This document shows, piece after piece, positions 34,959 through 43,569 of a stretch of 44,415 bases of DNA; position 1 is the first letter of the stretch, and each line of letters opens with the position of its first letter. The DNA is taken from NCBI GenBank assembly GCA_026982555.1, contig JALSGT010000141.1:1-44415 (forward strand). Reading direction: 5' to 3'. The notes under the pieces are model-generated. The model had not been told where the DNA came from. It ran no database searches and saw only the letters and a program-made list of their open reading frames with translations. Source of the DNA: Chromatiales bacterium (GTDB lineage: Bacteria > Pseudomonadota > Gammaproteobacteria > SZUA-152). The position numbers were made by a program, and so were the translations under genes.

Positions 34959-37331
34959 CTAGTTGACCACAGGCATGACATCAATGTTTTGATCTGTTGT
35001 GGCAACACCGCCGCGACCATTGTAACCGTAATACCACCATGGATAGGGCTGCGGTGGAAAAACGATGCTTCCCAGAGTCATTGATAAGTCCTTGGTTGAG
35101 GCAGCTTTTAGTCCTATGTCTGAAATTGTATAGAGATAAACGTTTTCAGTACCCGTCATCACCACTGAACGTCGCGGTGCCGCCCATTGGACGTACCAGC
35201 CATTACCACAATCCTCCGTATGGGGATAAACCAGTGGTGAATCATCCGGGCGACAATAATAATCAAACGCTAAATCTGCATGATCCACCCTGCCTAGCGC
35301 TTTAAAGCCGGATGCTACAGTGATTTCATAAGCTGCAACGCCGCTGAAATATTCTTTGGCGGCGTTGGGCGAAATTTGCAAGGGTATGGCCAACAGATTT
35401 GCCGGTTTGTAAAAAGTAAATGCTTTGTGGTCGTATTCGGCAGCACTCCAGGACCAGCTTTGAGGTACATCGGGTGTAAATTTATGGATCACTTTTGGTT
35501 CACTCATGTCGCTGACATCGACCAATTGCAGCTGCATGCCATTACCGACACCGATGCCACCTTCACCCCCTGCACGGCCAATAGTAACAAGATGATTGTC
35601 ATCATATGGATGCATGTAACTACTGAAGCCCGGGATAGTGAGTTCGCCTGTCAGTACAGGAGAAGTCGGGTTGCTCAGGTCAAAGGCAAATAGCGGGTCA
35701 ACGTTTCGAAACGTGACAACAAAACCGCGTTCACCCATAAAGCGTGCGCTTCGAATATTTTCATTGGGTGCAAAATTACGGATTTCGCCTACGATGTTGA
35801 GTCGGCCATCGCCATTGTCGTCCAGTACGGATAAATGATTCGTTTGCACATGTTGCCAGTCAGGCGTACCGCTGTCATCGCCAATACGCAAGAAATCATC
35901 CTGAGTGGTCGCAATGCGTAACATGTTTTTACCGTCATATTCGTACTCACTTAAGCTGAACGAGTTATTGATATACCCGTCCACACGACCTGTAGCCACA
36001 TAATCTGGCGCATCTTTTGAGATGGCAAATTTATAGATCGCCGATTGAGAGGTTGGGCGTTCGTCATTCGGGAGTCTCCACCACCAGTTCCGACTGTTTT
36101 CAACAAGGTAGAGGTTGTTTTTGCTGGCATAGACGATGTGGCTATTGTTAATAATGCCGGTTGCCGCCAGATTGGAGCCGTCAGTGTCTATGCTGGTTAT
36201 AATCTGCAACCCGAGGCTCATGTTGACTTCAGGGTGATTGATATTGTTACAGGCAAGATACGGAACAGGCTCGGATGTATCATTAATTATACGTCTGGCA
36301 TCCGGTAGAAAATTTGCGGGATCGGTGGCACGGATAATATTCTCAATTTTTTCACCGAGATTTTTTTGTGCCTGTATCACATCAGGATTATTTTCGATGT
36401 TGCTATCGGGGGTGTCGCATTTAACAGTATTCAGGGTATCGATAAATGTTTTCTGTAAATCGATAAACTCAGGGTCGGTATGCAATGCAGCAGTTTGTAA
36501 ATAATGACGGGACACCAGGTGTAAACGATTTTCAATCCGGCGTCCTTCCCGGAAATAGCCGCGCATTTGAATCTGCTCAATGACTTCAGGTTTATTGGGC
36601 GTGGAAACGTCATAAAAGAGGGCGGTGGTATAATCACTGTCGGGTTGTGGTCTGATCACAGTCAGACTTTCATCTGTTTGTGCAGGTGTATCGGTAATAT
36701 AATAAGGCTCATCATGCCGGGCTAAAATGGTGACTCGCTGGTTTTCTTTGTCAAGAAAGAGATTTAAGCCGCGTGCCCCCAGGTCTATTTTGGCCAGTAT
36801 GCTTAAGTCGTGAGGAGGGAACCCCTTCGCAATAATAAAGTGCCGGCCGCTAAGAATGTACATATTGCCTTGCGGGTCTGTTTTTACAATATCGCCTTCA
36901 TTGACACCTGTTACCTGATTATTTGTGTCAGAAACATCAGCGGGCGTAGCTGGAGAGTCATTGGATGCACCACCGGCTAAACTGACTTCATCGCCTGCAC
37001 TGGGCGAGCTGGCACCGGGCAAGCCGGGTTCGAGCCTGTCGCCCGCTGACGGACAACGATAGTAATTGTTACGGGGGATTGATGCATAACGCTTGATTAA
37101 TGACGTGGATATGTAATTTTTTAATTCATCGCAATCATTGACCTGTTGCAGGCGCAAAGCGGCTAATGGAACGCGCTGTATTAATTGTTCCGATACGGGT
37201 TCCGAGTCTGAAAGCGCTGAATTTTCAGGGTTGGCGTTGTCATTGGAACAGGCGGCTGTCAGTAATATCAAAATGAGCAATCCTGGCCATCTGTGCCATG
37301 CTACGCAATGTGTGTGTGTTCTGGGCAGCAT
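34959..37331 (-). CDS. Secreted beta-propeller lipoprotein (PF09826-type)
   Basis: A 790-residue lipoprotein. The signal peptide ends LLTAAC (lipidated Cys at about residue 28), followed by a low-complexity Ser/Pro/Ala linker. The signature TNNQVTGVNEGDIVKTDPQG and YILSGRHFII (about residues 136-165) is that of the secreted beta-propeller family (Pfam Beta_propel). Repeated blade motifs follow (ATTQDDFLRIGD, LSVLDDNGDGRLNIVGEI, FDLSNPTSPVLTGELTIPGF, VDVSDMSEPKVI). It is longer than most members because of an insert of about 100 residues (IENNPDVIQAQKNLGEKIENI...). The biochemical role of the family is unknown. ATG at 37331 follows GAGGGAAAT. It is convergent with the EPS operon and not part of it. 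Confidence 0.85.
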   Translation of the reverse strand: MLPRTHTHCVAWHRWPGLLILILLTAACSNDNANPENSALSDSEPVSEQLIQRVPLAALRLQQVNDCDELKNYISTSLIKRYASIPRNNYYRCPSAGDRLEPGLPGASSPSAGDEVSLAGGASNDSPATPADVSDTNNQVTGVNEGDIVKTDPQGNMYILSGRHFIIAKGFPPHDLSILAKIDLGARGLNLFLDKENQRVTILARHDEPYYITDTPAQTDESLTVIRPQPDSDYTTALFYDVSTPNKPEVIEQIQMRGYFREGRRIENRLHLVSRHYLQTAALHTDPEFIDLQKTFIDTLNTVKCDTPDSNIENNPDVIQAQKNLGEKIENIIRATDPANFLPDARRIINDTSEPVPYLACNNINHPEVNMSLGLQIITSIDTDGSNLAATGIINNSHIVYASKNNLYLVENSRNWWWRLPNDERPTSQSAIYKFAISKDAPDYVATGRVDGYINNSFSLSEYEYDGKNMLRIATTQDDFLRIGDDSGTPDWQHVQTNHLSVLDDNGDGRLNIVGEIRNFAPNENIRSARFMGERGFVVTFRNVDPLFAFDLSNPTSPVLTGELTIPGFSSYMHPYDDNHLVTIGRAGGEGGIGVGNGMQLQLVDVSDMSEPKVIHKFTPDVPQSWSWSAAEYDHKAFTFYKPANLLAIPLQISPNAAKEYFSGVAAYEITVASGFKALGRVDHADLAFDYYCRPDDSPLVYPHTEDCGNGWYVQWAAPRRSVVMTGTENVYLYTISDIGLKAASTKDLSMTLGSIVFPPQPYPWWYYGYNGRGGVATTDQNIDVMPVVN

Positions 37332-37679
37332 ACGATTTCCCTCGTTGCAGTATGATGATGTTATTCTTGTTCAGTGTGGCTCTGTGTTTTCTTAACGTCG
37401 TTGAAACACGCATGACCGATGGGTATGCGGCGAGTGCTTAAAAATCATACCTCAATCACTGTCGTTTGGAGCCTGCAATATTTTTATGGATACACGGTGG
37501 TTAACGCTTAACCTTATAAAAAAGGTTCATTTACTTTTCCAGTATCAGGTTATCCGGGGAGAGGCGACAAGCGGAAACATAACTATAAAATGTTGTTCGT
37601 GCGAATGGATAAAGAAATTTCCAGCGAGAGGGGATTGCTTTGCTCGAATCGTCATCAATTTTAGCGTGCTGCATTAATA

Positions 37680-37733
37680 ACTCGCGAATAATTGCGAGTA
37701 ATGACTGCTCATTATGACAGTTCGTCAGTAATG
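37680..37733. promoter_or_regulatory. Palindrome cluster, candidate hipBA operators
   Basis: ACTCGC (37680-37685) and GCGAGT (37694-37699) form an inverted repeat around 8 nt. Immediately after, CATTA-TGAC and GTCA-GTAATG halves form a second, slightly imperfect one ending near 37733, and the motif TAATGAC or its complement recurs. HipB-type antitoxins bind palindromic operators upstream of their own gene, so autoregulation through this cluster is plausible. Confidence 0.4.
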
Positions 37734-37738
37734 ACGAT

Positions 37739-37767
37739 TTGATTTTTTGGTTGGTTTGGGTTATATA
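37739..37767 (+). promoter_or_regulatory. Candidate hipBA promoter
   Basis: TTGATT (37739-37744), a 17-nt spacer and TATATA (37762-37767), about 60 nt before the hipB ATG and directly downstream of the palindrome cluster. Two direct copies of CGTCAAA (37769-37775 and 37810-37816) lie between it and the start codon and may be additional control sites. Confidence 0.4.
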
Positions 37768-37827
37768 TCGTCAAAATTTACGAGAAATGCCTGTTTTCCT
37801 GGCTTTACTCGTCAAAGGTGGCGATAA

Positions 37828-38187
37828 ATGAAGATTTCCGGGTTGCTGGCCGATGAGGCTATTCTGGCCGAACTGGGTGGCCGTATTGCACGACGTCGGC
37901 TTGAATTACAACTAACGCAAGCCAGCCTGGCGGAACAGGCAGGGGTCGCCAAGCGCACAGTGGAGCGTATTGAAGCTGGCGCTTCGGCGCAGATGGCCAG
38001 CTTGATCCGTGTTTTCCGGGTGCTGGAGTTATTGCCAAAGCTGGAATTACTGCTGCCCGATGTCCAGCCGAGCCCCATGGATTTACTTCGGCAAAAAGGC
38101 AAGGTGCGGCAGCGTGCGTCCGGTCAACGGCAGGCAAATCATGTTGCCGAAGAAAAGCAGCCATGGTCCTGGGATGACGACACATGA
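37828..38187 (+). CDS. hipB: HipB-like antitoxin, XRE-family DNA-binding protein
   Basis: A 119-residue protein with a helix-turn-helix of the Cro/CI type (ARRRLELQLTQASLAEQAGVAKRTVERIEAGASAQMASLIRVFRVLELLPKLEL split here as residues about 20-75). The C-terminal tail is basic, then acidic and Trp-containing (PWSWDDDT), resembling the flexible HipB tail. It would neutralise the HipA kinase and repress the operon. AAGGTGG precedes the ATG. The stop overlaps hipA by 4 nt (ATGA at 38184), as expected for toxin-antitoxin pairs. Confidence 0.88.
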   Translation: MKISGLLADEAILAELGGRIARRRLELQLTQASLAEQAGVAKRTVERIEAGASAQMASLIRVFRVLELLPKLELLLPDVQPSPMDLLRQKGKVRQRASGQRQANHVAEEKQPWSWDDDT

Positions 38188-39491
38188 GCCGCGTTACCGA
38201 GGTGCGGTTATGGGGGCGCAGTATCGGAGCAGTATCGCTGGCTGACGGTGATGACGTTGCCAGCTTTGAATATGATCCTGCGTTTATTGGGAGTGGCATT
38301 GAAATCGCCCCACTGATGATGCCGCTAGCCAGCCGTGTTTATCGTTTTCCTGAGCTGTCCTGGCAGACATTCCACGGTTTACCGGGTTTGCTGGCGGATT
38401 CCCTGCCAGACAAGTTTGGTAATGCGCTGATTAATGCCTGGCTGGCCACCCAGGGGCGGCAGCCGGATTCGTTTAATGCGCTGGAGCGCCTGTGTTACAC
38501 GGGAGAGCGGGGCATAGGGGCGCTGGAATTTACCCCTGCCATTGGACCGCTGGCGGAGCAGGCAAACCAGATACAAATTGATACACTGGTCAAGCTGGCA
38601 TCGCAGGTGCTTAGCCATCGCAGCGATCTGCGCGCTTCTTTTGCAGATGCGGAGAAAGAACAGGCACTGGCTGATATTCTGCGCGTTGGCACTTCAGCCG
38701 GAGGTGCTCGCGCCAAGGCGGTAATCGCCTGGAATCCGACCAGCAACGAAGTGCGTTCCGGGCAGGTGCTGGCAGGGGAGGGTTTTGAATACTGGTTGTT
38801 GAAGTTTGATGGTGTGACGGGAAACCAGGACAAAGAGCTGGAGGACCCGCAAGGTTTTGGCGTCATTGAATACGCCTATTATCTGATGGCAAAAGATTGT
38901 GGCATTGAGATCAGTGAATGCCGTCTGTTTGAGGAAAATGGCCGACAACATTTTATGACCCGGCGTTTTGATCGTCTGGCCAATGGTGAAAAACGGCACA
39001 TGCAATCACTATGCGCGCTGGCACATTTTGATTTTAACCTCGCAGGTGCCTACAGCTATGAACAAGCATTGCTGGTGATTCGTCAGCTGGGTTTACCCAT
39101 GGAGACCATTGAAGAACAATTTCGGCGCATGGTGTTTAATATCATCGCTCGCAATCAGGATGATCATGTGAAAAATATCGCCTTTTTGATGGACAAGTCC
39201 GGTACCTGGTCATTGTCACCGGCTTTTGACCTAACATTCAGCTTTAATCCCGCTGGCCGATGGACTGCCCGTCATCAAATGATGCTCAACGGCAAACGTG
39301 ATCATTTTACGCTGGATGATTTCAAGGCCTGTGCAAAAACAGCCGCAATGAAACGCGGACGTGCCGAGGCCATTATCCAGGAAGTGCAGCAGGTTGTGTC
39401 GAACTGGCAGATTTATGCTGAAGATGCCGGTGTGCCACCTGTGTGGCAGGCACAAATACAGAATGCGCTTCGGTTAAAGGCGTTCAACTAG
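38184..39491 (+). CDS. hipA: HipA-family serine/threonine kinase toxin
   Basis: A 435-residue kinase similar in length to E. coli HipA (440), which phosphorylates glutamyl-tRNA synthetase and induces persistence. The N-terminal couple domain (about 1-105) has the usual GLPGLLADSLPDKFGNALIN. The flexible loop with the autophosphorylatable Ser is GTSAGGARAKA (about residues 171-181). The catalytic motif FNIIARNQDDHVKNIAF (about 313-329) and metal-binding SPAFDLTFS (about 341-349) are complete, so the kinase looks active. It overlaps hipB by 4 nt. The target in this organism cannot be inferred. Confidence 0.93.
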   Translation: MSRVTEVRLWGRSIGAVSLADGDDVASFEYDPAFIGSGIEIAPLMMPLASRVYRFPELSWQTFHGLPGLLADSLPDKFGNALINAWLATQGRQPDSFNALERLCYTGERGIGALEFTPAIGPLAEQANQIQIDTLVKLASQVLSHRSDLRASFADAEKEQALADILRVGTSAGGARAKAVIAWNPTSNEVRSGQVLAGEGFEYWLLKFDGVTGNQDKELEDPQGFGVIEYAYYLMAKDCGIEISECRLFEENGRQHFMTRRFDRLANGEKRHMQSLCALAHFDFNLAGAYSYEQALLVIRQLGLPMETIEEQFRRMVFNIIARNQDDHVKNIAFLMDKSGTWSLSPAFDLTFSFNPAGRWTARHQMMLNGKRDHFTLDDFKACAKTAAMKRGRAEAIIQEVQQVVSNWQIYAEDAGVPPVWQAQIQNALRLKAFN

Positions 39492-39493
39492 AA

Positions 39494-39513
39494 AAATGCG
39501 ACCCGGAGCATTT
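39494..39513. terminator. Weak hairpin just after hipA
   Basis: AAATGC (39494-39499) and GCATTT (39508-39513) form a 6-bp stem with an 8-nt loop, two nt after the hipA stop. The A-rich and T-rich flanks are terminator-like, but the T run is only three long. Confidence 0.3.
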
Positions 39514-39666
39514 CTGAGGTCGTGCGTTCGGTGATCATTTTTCTGGCAGGAAAATACTTGTTGTGGCTGGCGGCAAGGCAAATATTTACGATTCCCCCAT
39601 GATATTTCGGAATAGTCAGTTTTTGGTTCCCGGTTTTTAAATTGCTTATGCACAGGAGGTCTGCAA

Positions 39667-42600
39667 ATGTTTGATCGTAGATATAAATCGTTATTATTGA
39701 TTATCGTAATGCTATTATTGTTTGCGCCACCTGTATTTTCTGGTGGTTCCTACACACTTTTTGAATCCGGACAAGTGCGTCCTTTAGCAATATCGCCGGA
39801 TGGCAAAAGACTGTTCGCACTAAATACGCCAGACAATCGCCTGGAAATATTCAGCATTAAAAAAAATGGCACGTTAAAACATCAGCACTCTATTCTGGTG
39901 GGCATGGAGCCTGTCGCACTTGCTGTGCGAAATCCTGACGAAGTCTGGGTGGTTAACAGCATTTCTGACAGTATCAGTATTGTTAATGTTGGCCACGGAG
40001 CCAAACAAGTGATTAAAACCTTATTGGTGGGTGATGAACCCATGGATATTGTTTTTGCCGGAACGCATAACGAGCGGGCATTTATTACGACGGCGCATCG
40101 TGGCCAGAATTCACCGGTTGACCCGGCATTAACCACGCCGGGCGTGGGGCGCGCTGATGTCTGGGTTTTTGATACCGATGATGTGGATCATGATACCAGC
40201 CTGGGCGGTACGCCGCTGACCATCATCACCCTGTTTACCGACTCCCCCCGTGCATTAGCCGTTTCTGCGGACGGCAGTAAAGTTTATGCTGCGGGTTTTA
40301 AAACAGGCAACAGAACGACGACCATTGCAGAAACAGTGGTAACCGATAATGGAGGGGTTCCGCTGGCCAGCCTGAATGTGGACACCGATGGTGATGGTGT
40401 ACCCGAAGCGCATATGACCGACACGGCGGGCAATATGCAACCGTTAACCGGCCTGATTGTGCAGCATAATGGGGAACACTGGGTTGATGAAACCGGTAAA
40501 GTCTGGGACCACCTGGTGAATTTTAATCTGCCGGATAAAGACGTGTTTGTGATTGATGCCAATGCTGACATACCCATGGAAATTGAAGCGATTTCCGGTG
40601 TCGGTACCATTATTTTTAACATGATCAGCAACCCGGTGAATGGCAAGATCTATGTGAGCAATACTGAAGCACTGAACCTGAAGCGCTTCACTGGCCCCGC
40701 CGGTACGTTGCCTGCAACAAACGATGCACCGGCAACCGATTATACAACCCTCAACGGACATTTTGTCGAAAGTCGTATCAGCGTACTGGATGACGGCAAT
40801 GTCACCCCCGTGCATTTGAATAAACATATTGATTACAGTGTTTGTTGTGATGACCTGCCCAATGATGAAAATGCCAGATCGCTGGCACAACCCATGGACA
40901 TGGCCATTAGCCGTGATGGTAAAACCCTGTATGTTGCCGCATTTGGTTCAGGCAAGGTCGGTGTGTTTGATACCGCTCAATTAGAAAATAATACGTTTGT
41001 TCCTGACCTTTCCCGTCACATTCAATTAAGTGGTGGTGGCCCTGCGGGTCTTGTATTGAATGAAAAGAAGAATCGTTTGTATGTGTTAACACGTTTTGAC
41101 AATGCCATTTCCATTATCGATACCAACACCAATACAGAACTTTCGCAGGTGCAGATGTACAACCCTGAGCCTGCACACATTGTTAAAGGCCGTCAGTACC
41201 ACTACGATGCAGCATTGACATCCAGTCGTGGAGACAGCTCTTGTGCCTTATGCCATGTGTTTGGTGATATGGACCAGCTGGCCTGGTCCCTGGGTGATCC
41301 CAGTGCTAACGCGGTACTAAATCCCAGTGCCGCTGATTATCCGGGTGGCCCCAGTGACCTGGCCATTAACCATGAAGATTTTGGCCTGCCCATCAGTCCG
41401 CACTTTGCACCCGTTAAAGGCCCAATGGCCACGCAAAGTATGCGCGGCATGGCCAATCATGGCGCGATGCACTGGCGTGGTGACCAGACCGGAGGAAACC
41501 TGGAAGCCGATGGCTCTCAGGAAGACAATGTGCAACCCGACATGGGTATTTATAACGAACGTTTGGCATTCTCCAAATTCAACAATACTTTTGTCGGGCT
41601 TCATGGGCGCAGTGCCCGGCTGTCCACAGAAGCCATGGATGAATTCACTGATTTTGCACTGGAATTGATGTATCCGGCAAACCCGATTCGTCATCTCGAT
41701 AATTCCCTGACACCAGCGCAGCAGGCGGGCAAGGATTTCTTTTTTGATTCCACCAAGGTGGTAGACACGGCATTTAACTGTAGTGGTTGTCATGTGGTTG
41801 ATCGTGATTTCAATAAAGGCATGACTGACAAACCGGGCATTTTTGGTACCAATAGCAGAAATACCTTTGCCTTTATTCAGCAATTCCTGAAGATTCCTCA
41901 TCTGCGTAATTTGTACAACAAGGTGGGCATGTTTGGTATGCCTAACAGTCGTAAGTATCTGGCAGATGACCCCTTCACCGGAATGGACCCCGCCTGGGAC
42001 CCAAATGTGCCAGAAGATTTCCAGAAAATTTCCCATCAGCTTTTCTTTGGAAATGACAATGTACATACCGGTGACCAAATCAAAGGCTTTGGTTATACAC
42101 AGGATGGCAGCACGGACACCATATTTCGTTTCCACAATACCAATGGCTTCCTGCCGCGTGCGCCAGGAACGGTGACCCCATTGGACCCGGGCAATCCTGA
42201 CAATTTACCAATTTCTCCTGAAGGAATGGAAATACGCCGTAATCTTGAGCAGTACATGATGGTATTTCCCAGCAACTTCTTCCCCATTATGGGCCAACAG
42301 GTGACGCTGACTGAATACAATGGTGATCTTGTGGGTCCGCGTATTGACCTGATGATTGCAAGAGCGGATCTTGGTGAATGCGATCTGGTGGCACAAAAGA
42401 AACAGCAGGGTTTTCTCTATCAGCGGGATGGTACTTTTGCACGAGACTCCATGTATAAAAGGCAAATTACCGATGCCGCATTGCGCAGAAAGGCCAACAA
42501 TCACAATAACATCACCTATACCTGCGCGCCCCCGGGGTCTGGCATGCGCATTGCGCTGGACCGTGACGAAGACGGCGCGTTGAATGGCGATGAACGGTGG

Positions 42601-42768
42601 GCGGGAACTGATCCAGCGAACCCTGACAGTATTCCTGTGAATAAAATGTTGTTGGATATTTCTGCCTGGTGGACTTTTTACGGCCTGAACTTATCTTTTA
42701 CCACATCAAATCGTCCGGAATTTTATAGTCCGCATATGGGTCATTATCAAGCGACTCAGTTTTGGTAG
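39667..42768 (+). CDS. Secreted YVTN-type beta-propeller fused to a di-haem cytochrome c domain
   Basis: A 1033-residue exported protein. The signal peptide covers about residues 1-25. The N-terminal half (about 30-500) shows beta-propeller blades (PLAISPDGKRLFALN, PRALAVSADGSKVYAAG, PMDMAISRDGKTLYVAAFGSGKVGVFDT, LVLNEKKNRLYVLTRFDNAISIIDT). The second half holds two haem-binding CxxCH motifs, CALCH (about residue 526) and CSGCH (about 704), in a cytochrome-peroxidase/MauG-like context (PHLRNLYNKVGMFG). Calcium-binding-like repeats occur (VDTDGDGVPEA, DRDEDGALNGDE). A redox role in the periplasm or on the cell surface is likely; the substrate is unknown. A strong AGGAGG lies 7 nt before the ATG. 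The last 71 nt overlap the convergent DUF2058 gene. Confidence 0.88.
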   Translation: MFDRRYKSLLLIIVMLLLFAPPVFSGGSYTLFESGQVRPLAISPDGKRLFALNTPDNRLEIFSIKKNGTLKHQHSILVGMEPVALAVRNPDEVWVVNSISDSISIVNVGHGAKQVIKTLLVGDEPMDIVFAGTHNERAFITTAHRGQNSPVDPALTTPGVGRADVWVFDTDDVDHDTSLGGTPLTIITLFTDSPRALAVSADGSKVYAAGFKTGNRTTTIAETVVTDNGGVPLASLNVDTDGDGVPEAHMTDTAGNMQPLTGLIVQHNGEHWVDETGKVWDHLVNFNLPDKDVFVIDANADIPMEIEAISGVGTIIFNMISNPVNGKIYVSNTEALNLKRFTGPAGTLPATNDAPATDYTTLNGHFVESRISVLDDGNVTPVHLNKHIDYSVCCDDLPNDENARSLAQPMDMAISRDGKTLYVAAFGSGKVGVFDTAQLENNTFVPDLSRHIQLSGGGPAGLVLNEKKNRLYVLTRFDNAISIIDTNTNTELSQVQMYNPEPAHIVKGRQYHYDAALTSSRGDSSCALCHVFGDMDQLAWSLGDPSANAVLNPSAADYPGGPSDLAINHEDFGLPISPHFAPVKGPMATQSMRGMANHGAMHWRGDQTGGNLEADGSQEDNVQPDMGIYNERLAFSKFNNTFVGLHGRSARLSTEAMDEFTDFALELMYPANPIRHLDNSLTPAQQAGKDFFFDSTKVVDTAFNCSGCHVVDRDFNKGMTDKPGIFGTNSRNTFAFIQQFLKIPHLRNLYNKVGMFGMPNSRKYLADDPFTGMDPAWDPNVPEDFQKISHQLFFGNDNVHTGDQIKGFGYTQDGSTDTIFRFHNTNGFLPRAPGTVTPLDPGNPDNLPISPEGMEIRRNLEQYMMVFPSNFFPIMGQQVTLTEYNGDLVGPRIDLMIARADLGECDLVAQKKQQGFLYQRDGTFARDSMYKRQITDAALRRKANNHNNITYTCAPPGSGMRIALDRDEDGALNGDERWAGTDPANPDSIPVNKMLLDISAWWTFYGLNLSFTTSNRPEFYSPHMGHYQATQFW

Positions 42769-43243
42769 AAGACGCACATAAAATAATACACTGCTCATCA
42801 CGTTGTTTGATTTTTTCTGCAACAGGCATGGGGACGAGTGCGTAAGCGTCCCCGAATCTGGCGATAGCCAGGCGGCCATCGATGAGGTGTGTATGGGTTT
42901 GTTCTGAAATATAAAGGTGTTTTACCACGTTGGCATCGGTGAAATTATAAACCACATCGCCGCCACCATCTGCAACCCGGTTGGTTTCGATTAATTGTTT
43001 GATCTGGGCGGCAATAGCCTTGTGTTCGGCATCTGCTTTTTTTGCCTGATTTAGTGCGCGGTCGCGTTCAACTTTTTCAGCGTGTTTTTTTTGGGTCAAT
43101 AATGTTGCTTCATCGGCCTGAGTCGGCGTGCCTTTTTTATTTTTTTGTTTCTTGTTTTTATATTGCTTGTGTTTGGCTTGTTTCGCCTTTTTATCATCCA
43201 CCAGGCCGGTTTTTTTCAATTGTTCAAAGAGTGAGTTTCCCAT
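42698..43243 (-). CDS. yaiL: DUF2058 family protein (YaiL-like)
   Basis: A 181-residue cytosolic protein. The highly basic Lys/Gln-rich N terminus (MGNSLFEQLKKTGLVDDKKAKQAKH, then repeated K/N) is followed by a compact C-terminal domain ending DPYADYKIPDDLMW, the diagnostic ending of DUF2058 proteins such as E. coli YaiL. The function is not established; the basic region suggests nucleic-acid or ribosome contact. The start at 43243 follows GAGGT at 8-nt spacing and is preferred to an upstream ATG five codons earlier. Its complete canonical C terminus overlaps the cytochrome gene by 71 nt on the opposite strand. Confidence 0.9.
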   Translation of the reverse strand: MGNSLFEQLKKTGLVDDKKAKQAKHKQYKNKKQKNKKGTPTQADEATLLTQKKHAEKVERDRALNQAKKADAEHKAIAAQIKQLIETNRVADGGGDVVYNFTDANVVKHLYISEQTHTHLIDGRLAIARFGDAYALVPMPVAEKIKQRDEQCIILCASSTKTESLDNDPYADYKIPDDLMW

Positions 43244-43331
43244 CAAGCAATACCTCAAATGTAAAGAAGTGTTATTTGTTTATGTTATTTTGATCGGCAT
43301 CATTATGTTTTGATGTGATGCGTTGTGTTTC

Positions 43332-43569
43332 AACCTAAAATCCGCAGTTGAATGGCCGGTAGAGTGCGTTGAGTTTTGTGACTGGCGAGGCGCGATGAGG
43401 AGTAATAGCCTGCTATTGCGACGATTCGCAACGCGGCCAGACGCAAAAGGCGACGCGCTATACCGGTCATAGCGAACTCATCCAACAAGTGGCCCGACAA
43501 AAACTCAAAGCATGGTGTTTATCAATGTGCTATTACACCCTCTAAGCGGTCAACTGCGGAATTTAGGTT
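43332..43569. mobile_element. MITE-like element with 20-bp terminal inverted repeats and a long internal palindrome
   Basis: The 20 nt at 43332-43351 (AACCTAAAATCCGCAGTTGA) recur inverted at 43550-43569 with one mismatch. Inside, 43352-43409 and 43412-43470 are imperfectly complementary over almost their whole length around the centre AATAGC-CT-GCTATT (the outer 35 positions match at about 27). A 79-nt right segment follows. No ORF fits inside. This is the architecture of a non-autonomous miniature transposable or dispersed palindromic element. The right terminal repeat coincides with the last codons of rmuC. I see no clear target-site duplication. Confidence 0.65.

Larger units (their letters stand above)
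37332..37827. other. 496-bp gene-free region upstream of hipB with several inverted repeats
   Basis: No convincing gene. Two mutually exclusive small hairpins share a segment: GGTTAA-cgc-TTAACC (37499-37513) and AACCTT...AAGGTT (37510-37527). From 37680 there is a cluster of palindromes and repeats belonging to hipBA control (listed separately). The left part must hold the promoter of the beta-propeller lipoprotein, though I see no clear hexamers. The 63-codon frame at 37486 has no Shine-Dalgarno or protein-like composition. Confidence 0.6.

Noticed and set aside
37486-37677. 63-codon frame upstream of hipB
   Set aside because: No Shine-Dalgarno, unlikely composition, and it runs through the hairpin and operator region.
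39629-39650. GG-N10-GC spacing upstream of the cytochrome gene, possible sigma-54 promoter
   Set aside because: The -12 part (TTGCT) fits, but beyond GG nothing of the -24 element matches, and the start site would fall almost on the Shine-Dalgarno.
41317-42135. 272-codon open frame on the minus strand inside the cytochrome gene
   Set aside because: Antisense shadow of a well-supported gene with haem motifs; the translated product has no recognisable domain and no Shine-Dalgarno.
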